64,000 nucleotides of DNA from Micromonospora pattaloongensis (GTDB taxonomy: Bacteria; Actinomycetota; Actinomycetes; Mycobacteriales; Micromonosporaceae), in contig NZ_FNPH01000014.1 in assembly GCF_900107255.1 (NCBI RefSeq), forward strand, positions 19,314-83,313. The letters run 5' to 3'. Positions 34,151 to 40,718 of this stretch are shown here, one piece after another. The position numbers were made by a program, and so were the translations under genes. Each line of letters starts with the position of its first letter. Position 1 is the first letter of the stretch. A model generated the notes under the pieces. It was not told the origin of the DNA. It worked only from the letters and a program-made list of their open reading frames with translations, and made no database searches.

Positions 34151-34777
34151 GTGGCCGAGCGCGAAACCGTGGACATGTGGTTCGACCCGATCTGCCCGTG
34201 GGCATGGCTCACCTCGCGGTGGCTGCTCGAGGTGGAGAAGGTGCGTCCACTCGACATCCGATTCCACGTGATGAGTCTGTCGGTGCTCAACGAGGGACGG
34301 GAACTGCCCGAGCAGTACGTCGAGCTGATGCAGAAGGGCTGGGGCCCGGTGCGGATGTGCATCGCGGCCGAGCAGAAGTACGGCAACCAGGTGCTGCGTG
34401 ACCTCTACACGGCGCTGGGCACCCGCATCCACCTCGGCAAGCAGGAGCTCGGCCCGGAGCTGTACGCCGCGGCGCTCACCGACGCGGGGCTGGATCCGGC
34501 GCTGGCCGCGGCCGCCGACTCGACCGACCACGACGACGCGCTGCGGGTCAGCCACAACGCCGGGATGAAGCCGGTCGGCACCGACGTCGGTACCCCGGTC
34601 ATCCATGCCCCCGGCCCGCGGTCCGGCGAGCAGATCGCGTTCTTCGGCCCGGTGGTCACCCCCGCGCCGAAAGGTGAGGCCGCGGGGCGGCTCTGGGACG
34701 GCGTGGTGCTGGTCGCCGGTACGCCCGGCTTCTACGAGCTGAAGCGCTCGCGCGACGAGGACCCGCGCTTCGACTGA
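34151..34777 (+). CDS. Mycothiol-dependent nitroreductase Rv2466c-like (DsbA fold)
   Basis: A 208-residue thioredoxin/DsbA-fold protein, closely patterned on M. tuberculosis Rv2466c: VDMWFDPICPWAWLTSRW at the N-terminus, DIRFHVMSLSVLNEGRELPEQY, then WGPVRMCIAAEQKYG, and at the end GTPVIH, IAFFGPVV and FYELKRSRDEDPRFD. The active site is C15-P-W-A18, so the second cysteine of the mycobacterial CPWC motif is replaced by Ala; a monothiol mechanism with mycothiol as partner is expected. Cys 116-like residues elsewhere (RMCIAAEQ) are not an obvious substitute. GTG 34151 follows AAAGGA by 8 bases. Confidence 0.88.
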   Translation: MAERETVDMWFDPICPWAWLTSRWLLEVEKVRPLDIRFHVMSLSVLNEGRELPEQYVELMQKGWGPVRMCIAAEQKYGNQVLRDLYTALGTRIHLGKQELGPELYAAALTDAGLDPALAAAADSTDHDDALRVSHNAGMKPVGTDVGTPVIHAPGPRSGEQIAFFGPVVTPAPKGEAAGRLWDGVVLVAGTPGFYELKRSRDEDPRFD

Positions 34778-34912
34778 CCACCCGTGCTCCCTCCGGTGTG
34801 ACGGTGCCGGCGCGTCGCACACCGTGTACGTGTCCGGCCCCGGCGACGGTCGTTGCGCAGGATGTCCAGCCGGCGACCGCCGCGTCGCCCCCGTCGCACC
34901 GGAGGGATGATC

Positions 34913-35278
34913 ATGGCTGAACACGACTCCACGTCCTGGGACGACCTGCCCGTGCTGCGCGACGCGATCGCCGCCAGCCTCGGCGCGGTGTACTGGACGG
35001 TGCACGACGGCGGCTGGCCGGAGGACCAGGCGACCCCTCCGGACGGCGTCGGCGACCTGCTGGCGACGCCGGTCGTGGTCGGCGCGGCGCCGTTCGGCCC
35101 CGAGGAGCGCCCGCTCGCCCCGATCGTCGAGTCCGGCGCCGATCCGCTGACGCTCATCGTGCGCGACGTGCAGATCCCGGCGCCGGCACCGGCGCCGCCG
35201 ACGCTGGCCCCCGCCCCGCCGCTGGCGCCGGCTCCCGCGCGCCCCGGTCGGCACCGGCGGGTCGCCCGGGTCGCCTGA
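34913..35278 (+). CDS. Hypothetical acidic protein with Pro/Ala tail
   Basis: A 121-residue protein of unknown function. The first 85 residues are acidic (SWDDLPVLRDAIAASLGAVYWTVHDGGWPEDQ); the remainder is a Pro/Ala repeat tail ending in a basic cluster (RHRRVARVA). ATG 34913 has GGAGG 7 bases upstream; ATG 34907 is too close to it. No membrane segment. Codon use matches neighbours. It stands alone between the nitroreductase-like gene and the DUF1015 gene. Confidence 0.65.
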   Translation: MAEHDSTSWDDLPVLRDAIAASLGAVYWTVHDGGWPEDQATPPDGVGDLLATPVVVGAAPFGPEERPLAPIVESGADPLTLIVRDVQIPAPAPAPPTLAPAPPLAPAPARPGRHRRVARVA

Positions 35279-35345
35279 TCCGGGCCCCGGCTGTCCAGCC
35301 GGTGGACACGGCGGGGTATCCGACGCCGGTGCCGGGACGCGACGG

Positions 35346-35351
35346 TACCGT
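35346..35351 (+). promoter_or_regulatory. Leaderless-type -10 box (TACCGT)
   Basis: TACCGT is followed by 8 bases and ATG 35360, with no ribosome site between; consistent with a leaderless mRNA for the DUF1015 gene. Confidence 0.45.
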
Positions 35352-35359
35352 CACTGACC

Positions 35360-36559
35360 ATGACGGTTGTCCACCCGATCACCCGAGCCTGGATCACCAC
35401 CGGCGAGACCGGCGCGCAGAACTACGACGAGTTCGCCAACGACGCGGAGATCACCGCGATCATCGAGGCGAACCCGCGCAGCGCGCTCGCCATCGAGATG
35501 CCCCACCGGGCGCCCGCGAGCGTCGGCCGGTCGTTCCTGGAGTGCCTGCCGGACGCGGCGGTCCGGCTCGCCGAGGCGAAGGCCGACGGCAGCTACACCC
35601 CGGCCGAGCGGGTGGTCGTCCTCTACCGGATCACCGAGCCGGCGAGCGACGCCGCCGCGTACGGGATGTTCGGGCTGGTCGACACGGACCAGATCTCGAC
35701 CAGCGCGGACGAGCCCGGCCTGGTGATCCGCAACGAGGACGTCTTCATCGAGAAGGTCCGGGAGCGGGTGGCGCTGGCCGAGGCGGTCGGGCACCTGCTC
35801 TCGCCCGTACTGCTGCTGCAGACCGCGCGCGGCGCGGAGCTGCACGCGGCGCTGGCCGCGGCGTGCGAGGGCGCCGGCGCCCCGGCGGCGACCGACATCG
35901 ACCAGGCCGGCCGCACCCACGCGATCTGGCTGCTCGGGCCGGGCGCCGCCCAGGACGAGCTCTGCGCGCTCGCCGGCGGTGGTGAGCTGGTGGTCGCCGA
36001 CGGCAATCACCGCAGCCTCGCGGCCCAGATCGGCGAGCTGCCGCGCTTCCTCGCGGTGATCACGACGCCGGACTCGGTCGCGATCCAGCCCTACAACCGG
36101 CTGGTCAGCGAGCTGACCACCACGCCGGCCGAGCTGGTCGCCCGGCTGGAGGCGGCGGGCGCCGTCGTCGAGCCGCTCGCGGGCCCGTCGACCGTGCCGG
36201 CGACGGGCGGGACGGTGCACCTGTACACCGGGGGCCGGGCCTACGCGGTGACGCTGCCGGCCGGGCCGGGCAGCGTGGTGGAGAACCTCGACCACGCGGT
36301 CGTCGAGCGGGTGCTGCTGCGCGACGCGCTCGGACTAGACCCCGGCGACAAGCGGATCACCTACGTCGGTGGGGACTACCCGGCGTCCTGGCTGGCCGCC
36401 GAGGTCGACGCCGGCCGGGCGGAGCTGGCGATCCTGATCGCGCCGGTCACCGTCGACGACTTCGTCGCGGTGAACCTGGCCCGCCAGAAGATGCCGCGCA
36501 AGAGCACCTGGTTCACCCCGAAGGCGCGCGGCGGGCTCGTTCTGGCCCAGCTCGGCTGA
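35360..36559 (+). CDS. DUF1015 family protein
   Basis: A 399-residue DUF1015 protein. Typical blocks are NYDEFANDAEITAIIEANPRSALAIEMPHR near the start, VLYRITEPASDAAAYGMFGLVD, VADGNHRSLAAQIGE in the middle (the family's conserved ADGHHR-like motif, here DGNHR) and PYNRLVSEL. The biochemical role is unknown; the family is cytoplasmic and often near serine or sugar-phosphate metabolism genes. rpiB follows 70 bases downstream on the same strand. Confidence 0.85.
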   Translation: MTVVHPITRAWITTGETGAQNYDEFANDAEITAIIEANPRSALAIEMPHRAPASVGRSFLECLPDAAVRLAEAKADGSYTPAERVVVLYRITEPASDAAAYGMFGLVDTDQISTSADEPGLVIRNEDVFIEKVRERVALAEAVGHLLSPVLLLQTARGAELHAALAAACEGAGAPAATDIDQAGRTHAIWLLGPGAAQDELCALAGGGELVVADGNHRSLAAQIGELPRFLAVITTPDSVAIQPYNRLVSELTTTPAELVARLEAAGAVVEPLAGPSTVPATGGTVHLYTGGRAYAVTLPAGPGSVVENLDHAVVERVLLRDALGLDPGDKRITYVGGDYPASWLAAEVDAGRAELAILIAPVTVDDFVAVNLARQKMPRKSTWFTPKARGGLVLAQLG

Positions 36560-36629
36560 GGCGTCCGCATTCCGGCGGCGGGCGTCCCCGCGCACGCCGC
36601 CGGGATCCGGGGCTGACAGACTGCGCGGT

Positions 36630-37097
36630 ATGCGCGTCTACCTGGGAGCCGACCACGCCGGCTACGAGCTGAAGGTGCACCTCGTCAACCACCTGGGCAA
36701 GCAGGGGTACGAGGTGGTCGACGTCGGGCCGCACGTCTTCGACCCGGACGACGACTACCCGGTGTTCTGCTTCCACGCCGGCACCCGGGTGGTCGCGGAC
36801 GCCGGCAGTCTCGGCGTGGTCATCGGCGGCTCGGGCAACGGCGAGCAGATCGCCGCGAACAAGGTCCGGGGCGTTCGGGCGGCGCTGGCCTGGAGCGTGG
36901 AGACCGCGCAACTGGCGCGCGAGCACAACGACGCCAACGTGGTCGCCATCGGGGCGCGGCAGCACACCCTCGACGAGGCGACCGCAATCGTGGAGGCGTT
37001 CCTGACCACCCCGTTCTCCGGCGGCGAGCGGCACAGCCGACGCATCTCGCAGGTCGGCGCGTACGAGGAGTCGGGCGAGCTGCCCGAGCTTCCGTAA
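36630..37097 (+). CDS. rpiB: Ribose-5-phosphate isomerase B
   Basis: A 155-residue RpiB. MRVYLGADHAGYELKVHL, GVVIGGSGNGEQIAANKVRG and EHNDANVVAIGARQ are the diagnostic segments; the phosphate-binding GSGNG loop is intact. The usual catalytic Cys of the E. coli enzyme is replaced by the Ser/Gly arrangement found in mycobacterial RpiB, where a Glu (in NGEQ) acts as base. It interconverts ribose-5-phosphate and ribulose-5-phosphate. Tail to tail with the next gene, 4 bases apart. Confidence 0.93.
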   Translation: MRVYLGADHAGYELKVHLVNHLGKQGYEVVDVGPHVFDPDDDYPVFCFHAGTRVVADAGSLGVVIGGSGNGEQIAANKVRGVRAALAWSVETAQLAREHNDANVVAIGARQHTLDEATAIVEAFLTTPFSGGERHSRRISQVGAYEESGELPELP

Positions 37098-37101
37098 CGG
37101 G

Positions 37102-37455
37102 TCAGCGCCCGCTGCGGGGCAGCTCCTCGCGGGGCACCCAGTTGCGGCGCACGACCACGAGCCGCTGCTCGGCCTCGGCCAGGTCGGCGTCGCTCGGCCG
37201 GGCGGCGTCCCGGGCCCGCAGCGCCGCAGTGACGCTCACCTGGGACGCCCCCGAGCCCACCAGGCCGCGCAGCCCGCGCTCGGCCTCGCGCTCCTCGGCC
37301 GACGCCCCGGCCGCGCCGCCGCCCCGTCGCGACCGGCCGGCCGTCGGCTCCGGGTCGTTCACGTCGGCCGTGGTCGCGAAGCGGTCGCCCGCGTCGTCGA
37401 CGCCGCCCGGGGGAGAGTGCCGCAGGCGGCGTCGCCGCCGCTCGGGATCCGCCAT
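37102..37455 (-). CDS. Hypothetical protein, Arg-rich
   Basis: A 117-residue protein of unknown function. The N-terminus is basic (ADPERRRRRLRHSPPGG), the middle is Gly/Ala/Glu, and the C-terminus has a helix (DADLAEAEQRLVVVRRNWVPREELP) that looks conserved. ATG 37455 is the first sensible start; the frame upstream is Arg-rich and unlikely to be coding. Intergenic spacing and codon bias support a real gene; function cannot be inferred. Confidence 0.6.
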   Translation of the reverse strand: MADPERRRRRLRHSPPGGVDDAGDRFATTADVNDPEPTAGRSRRGGGAAGASAEEREAERGLRGLVGSGASQVSVTAALRARDAARPSDADLAEAEQRLVVVRRNWVPREELPRSGR

Positions 37456-37612
37456 GTGCCGACCGTACCGCGCCGGCCGACCGCGGTCGCGACACCTTCC
37501 GTCGCGTTCAACGCCAACGGCGCGGGTTCGGCGACCGTTTTGTCGGGTCGCTTCTGTCAAGATGGATGGGGTGCGGCGGCGGGTCCGGGGTCGCGGGCCG
37601 CGGGGAGGAATC

Positions 37613-38140
37613 ATGACAGATCAGACGGAGCACTGGGCGGAGCGCACGGTGGAGGCCCCGCCGCGGACGGGCGCATTCCATCGCGGGGTGGCCCAGGTGG
37701 GCCCGCGCGTCGAGCCGCGCACGGTGGGCTTCGACGCGGCGCACGAGCCGACCGGCACGGGCTGGCCCGAGGCGGTCGAGCCGCAGCCGCGCCGGCCGAT
37801 GGCGTACCACCTGGCGCAGCTGCGCCGCGGCGGCGAGTGGAGCGGCGCCGGCGGGCTCTTCGCGTTCGTCTGCTGGGGCATCTGGGCGATCTCGGCGCGC
37901 GGCAACCTCACCAGCCCGGTCCTCGCCTTTCTGCTCAGCCTCTTCGTCGCGATCGGGCTGTTCGCGCTCTGCCGGCTGATCGGCCGCGTGGTGCTGGAGC
38001 GGTATCTGCGGCGGACGCGGCGCACCGCCCGGCCCTCGCACCTGATCACCGGCGCCTTCCTGGTCGCCGTCGGCATCGCCTACCTGCGTCAGACGGAGTG
38101 GGTCGTGGCGGCGTGGAACTGGCTGTCCGGCCTGTTCTGA
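37613..38140 (+). CDS. Integral membrane protein, unknown function
   Basis: A 175-residue protein. About 75 hydrophilic residues (DQTEHWAERTVEAPPRTG, PMAYHLAQLRRGGEWSG) precede three membrane helices: GLFAFVCWGIWAISARG, SPVLAFLLSLFVAIGLFALC and LITGAFLVAVGIAYL, ending in WVVAAWNWLSGLF. ATG 37613 follows GGGGAGGAA closely, a good ribosome site. I do not recognise the family. A PAP2 phosphatase follows 57 bases later. Confidence 0.75.
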   Translation: MTDQTEHWAERTVEAPPRTGAFHRGVAQVGPRVEPRTVGFDAAHEPTGTGWPEAVEPQPRRPMAYHLAQLRRGGEWSGAGGLFAFVCWGIWAISARGNLTSPVLAFLLSLFVAIGLFALCRLIGRVVLERYLRRTRRTARPSHLITGAFLVAVGIAYLRQTEWVVAAWNWLSGLF

Positions 38141-38184
38141 CGAGAATTCGCCGGACCGGGTGATTCCGCGCCGGCCTCGCGGGG

Positions 38185-38190
38185 TAGCTT
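38185..38190 (+). promoter_or_regulatory. Leaderless-type -10 box of PAP2 gene (TAGCTT)
   Basis: TAGCTT, a 7-base spacer, then ATG 38198. No Shine-Dalgarno lies between. The alternative TTG start at 38189 overlaps the box and is unlikely. Confidence 0.5.
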
Positions 38191-38197
38191 GCCGCGC

Positions 38198-39079
38198 ATG
38201 CGAGGTCGGTCAAAGGGATTGATGGCGGCGGTCCTACTTCTGCTGGCCGCTGTGCACGTCGCGGTCTTCATCCAGGTGTGGTGGTTCTTCGTCCACACCA
38301 GACGCGGACAGCAGCTCGACACGCTCGGGCTGGCCGGCAACAGCATCGGCCGTGACCGCGTCGACGGCATCACCGACACCGTCCTCAACGCGATGTCGGT
38401 GGCGTCGCTGGCGATCGCGACCGCGGTGATCGTCTTCATCGCGCTGATCCGGCGCCGCATCATGCTCGCGCTGATGGCCGCTCTGCTCGTCCTCGGCGCC
38501 AACCTGACCACGCAGCTCGTCAAGTACCTGACCGTCCGGCCCGACCTCGGGATCGACCCGGAACGCGCCGGCGCCGGCAACAGCCTCCCCAGTGGACACA
38601 CCGCGGTCGCCGCGTCGGTCGCGGTGGCCCTGGTGCTGGTGGTGCCGGCGCGGGTACGGGGCCTGGCGGCGGTCCTGGGCGCCGCATACGCCGCGGTCGC
38701 CGGCGTCGCCACTCTGTCCGCCGGCTGGCACCGGCCCAGCGACGCGGTGGCGTCGCTGCTGATGGTGGGGGCGTGGGCGGCGTTCGCCGGCTTCGTGCTC
38801 GTGCTGACCCAACCCGCGAGCGCCGAGATGGAGCCCGGGGCCGGGCACCGGCTCGCGGTCACCCTGCTGGCGCTCGCCGGGGTGCTGTTGCTGGCGGCCG
38901 CCGCGGTCGCCCTCACCGTGAACGAACCGGTGTCGGCGATTCCCCCGGAAGAGCTCAGCCGGCGGCGGCTCTCCGTCGCGTACGGCGGCGGGGCGGCCGC
39001 GATCGCGGGGACCGCCGCACTGGTGATGGCGCTCGTGCTCGCCCCCGTGCACCGGGTGGTGCTGCGGCGGACCGGCTGA
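38198..39079 (+). CDS. PAP2 family phosphatase, integral membrane
   Basis: A 293-residue PAP2 (lipid phosphatase) protein. The three phosphatase motifs are KYLTVRPDL (K-x6-RP variant), SLPSGHTA and SAGWHRPSDAVASL (the SR-x5-H-x3-D motif in which the usual SR is SAGWHRPSD). About six hydrophobic segments surround them. Likely substrates are phosphatidic acid, undecaprenyl diphosphate or polyprenyl phosphates at the outer membrane face. The last 60 residues include an additional helix. Convergent with the next gene, 3 bases apart. Confidence 0.88.
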   Translation: MRGRSKGLMAAVLLLLAAVHVAVFIQVWWFFVHTRRGQQLDTLGLAGNSIGRDRVDGITDTVLNAMSVASLAIATAVIVFIALIRRRIMLALMAALLVLGANLTTQLVKYLTVRPDLGIDPERAGAGNSLPSGHTAVAASVAVALVLVVPARVRGLAAVLGAAYAAVAGVATLSAGWHRPSDAVASLLMVGAWAAFAGFVLVLTQPASAEMEPGAGHRLAVTLLALAGVLLLAAAAVALTVNEPVSAIPPEELSRRRLSVAYGGGAAAIAGTAALVMALVLAPVHRVVLRRTG

Positions 39080-39082
39080 GCG

Positions 39083-39781
39083 TCAGTCCGCGGTCATCTC
39101 GCAGGGGCGGCCATCGACCGTGCACTCGGTCGGGGCGGCCCCGAGCAGCGCGCCGCCGACGGTGAACCGCACCTCCACCGAGCGGCCGGGCGCCAGTGGC
39201 GGGCCGCCGGACTCGGGGACGAACGTCCAGGTCTGCTCGGACTGCCGCGCCTGCGCCCCGCTCACCTGCGTCACGGTGCGGCCCCGACCGGGGACCGTGA
39301 CCACCAGGGTCCAGCCGGCCGCCGGTGCGGCACCGGGGTTGGTGATGACGACCGAGACCCGATGACTGAGCAGCGTGCTGTCGAGGGTGGCGTACCGCGC
39401 GGTGAGCACGACCGGCGTCGACTCCGGCCGCGGTGTCCGGCGCCCATCGGTCGGGGCGGGAGCAGACGACCCGGGCGCGGCGAGCGACACCGGGGAGGCC
39501 GCGCCGGCGTGCGGTCCGGGGCTGCCCGCAGGCGGCGTCGCGGCCGCGTCGGCCGGCGGCGGCGCGGAGGCCGGAACGACCGGGCGCGGGCCGGGAAGCA
39601 GCACCACCACGATGGTGGCGACGCCGCCGAGGACGGCGAGCGCCCCGGCGGCGATCCCGCTGAGGGCCCGGTCGCCCAGCCGCCGCCGGGCGGCGCGGAG
39701 CCGATCACGCAGCGCCGTCAGCGGGACCGCGGTCAGGTCGAGCAGGGCGACGGGCACCGTCCGCCGGGGGCGCTGCGTCAC
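39083..39781 (-). CDS. Membrane-anchored protein with CBM2-like domain
   Basis: A 232-residue protein. About 43 cytoplasmic residues (Arg-rich), a membrane helix (LSGIAAGALAVLGGVATIVVVLL, about 40-62), a Pro/Ala-rich linker (to about 125) and a C-terminal beta domain: VSVVITNPGAAPAAGWTLVV, PLAPGRSVEVRFTVGG and PTECTVDGRPC. The Asn, Trp and terminal Cys-x6-C positions are those of family 2 carbohydrate-binding modules, so it may bind a wall polysaccharide; the aromatic binding face is poorly conserved. It is the last gene of the leftward hsp70-iniR-roadblock-DUF742 operon. Confidence 0.7.
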   Translation of the reverse strand: MTQRPRRTVPVALLDLTAVPLTALRDRLRAARRRLGDRALSGIAAGALAVLGGVATIVVVLLPGPRPVVPASAPPPADAAATPPAGSPGPHAGAASPVSLAAPGSSAPAPTDGRRTPRPESTPVVLTARYATLDSTLLSHRVSVVITNPGAAPAAGWTLVVTVPGRGRTVTQVSGAQARQSEQTWTFVPESGGPPLAPGRSVEVRFTVGGALLGAAPTECTVDGRPCEMTAD

Positions 39782-39857
39782 GAGGTTTCCTTCCGTACGT
39801 TGTCAGGTCGCGCCAGCCGGTCGGCGGGGGCGCGACGGGTCACCGCGGGCGCGCCGG

Positions 39858-40235
39858 TCAGAGCGCGCGCAACCCGACGAGCACCGCCCGCAGCAGGCCG
39901 TCCGGCACCGCGTCGGCGGGCGTCGGCGGCTGGTGCGCCTCGATCAGTCCGGCCTCCAGCAGGTCGCCGAGGAGCACCCGCACGGTGCCCGCCGGCAGAT
40001 CCAGCTCGGCGGCGAGCTCGGCGACCGAGCACGGCCCGGCGCACCGGGCGAGGAGCTCGGCCTCCTCCGGGGAGAGCGTCGCGGCCTGCTCCGGCGCGGG
40101 GGGCCGTCGGGCGATCACCAGCGTGATCAGGTCGAACGCGCCCCGGCTGGGCGCCGTCCGCCCGCGCGTCATCAGGTACGGCCGGACGACCGGGCCGTCG
40201 TCGCCGTACCGCGGGCGCACCTGCGACGGTTCCAC
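39858..40235 (-). CDS. DUF742 family protein (conservon component CvnC-like)
   Basis: A 125-residue DUF742 protein: VVRPYLMTRGRT near the start, FDLITLVIARR, and a winged-helix-like end with CSVAELAAELDLPAGTVRVLLGDLLEAGLIEAHQP (read in parts). In conservons it sits between the roadblock protein and a small GTPase. Here it follows the roadblock gene by 6 bases, but no CvnD-type GTPase follows and no sensor kinase precedes. The winged-helix element hints at DNA or protein binding. It is co-transcribed with the iniR-like regulator. Confidence 0.88.
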   Translation of the reverse strand: MEPSQVRPRYGDDGPVVRPYLMTRGRTAPSRGAFDLITLVIARRPPAPEQAATLSPEEAELLARCAGPCSVAELAAELDLPAGTVRVLLGDLLEAGLIEAHQPPTPADAVPDGLLRAVLVGLRAL

Positions 40236-40241
40236 CGTGGA

Positions 40242-40664
40242 TCACCCTGCCGTGACCGGCGGTCGCGACGGATCGCCGAAGGGTGGGAGGTGCAGGTCGA
40301 GCCGGCCGGCGAAGAGCGCCACCTCGTACGCGATGGAGGCCACCTCCGAGTCGGCGGCGAAGAGCACGGCGAGGATCGCGCCGCCGCTGGTCGCGGCGAT
40401 GAACAGGAACCCATTGCCCATCTCGACGATGATCTGGCGGACCCCGCCGCTGCCGGAATGCTCCCCGGCCGCCACGGCCAGCGCCCGCAGCCCCGCCACC
40501 ACGCTGGAGAGCTGCTCGGCGAGCTCCTCGTCCACCCCGGTGGTCGCGGCGAGCAGCAGCCCGTCGGGGGAGAGCGCGACCGCGTGCTCGGCCTCCGGCA
40601 CCCGGGCGACGAGCTGGTCCAGTAACTGCGCGAGGTTGCCGGTCGTGACCGTCGGAAGCGCCAC
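40242..40664 (-). CDS. Roadblock/LC7 domain protein (CvnB-like)
   Basis: A 140-residue roadblock/LC7 protein: NLAQLLDQLVARVPEAEHAVALSPDGLLLAATTGV at the start, LSSVVAGLRALAVAAGE, and QIIVEMGNGFLFIAATSGGAILAVLFAADSEVASIAYEVALF. In actinobacterial conservons such proteins regulate a partner small GTPase. The usual GTPase and histidine kinase are missing from this locus; the adjacent dynamin-like GTPases are the only GTPases nearby. It lies 54 bases downstream of the iniR-like gene. Confidence 0.9.
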   Translation of the reverse strand: MALPTVTTGNLAQLLDQLVARVPEAEHAVALSPDGLLLAATTGVDEELAEQLSSVVAGLRALAVAAGEHSGSGGVRQIIVEMGNGFLFIAATSGGAILAVLFAADSEVASIAYEVALFAGRLDLHLPPFGDPSRPPVTAG

Positions 40665-40718
40665 CTGTCGTCCTCTTTCTGCCGTCGTCGAGGGTCCGGG
40701 CGTACGGGTCGTGCGGGA

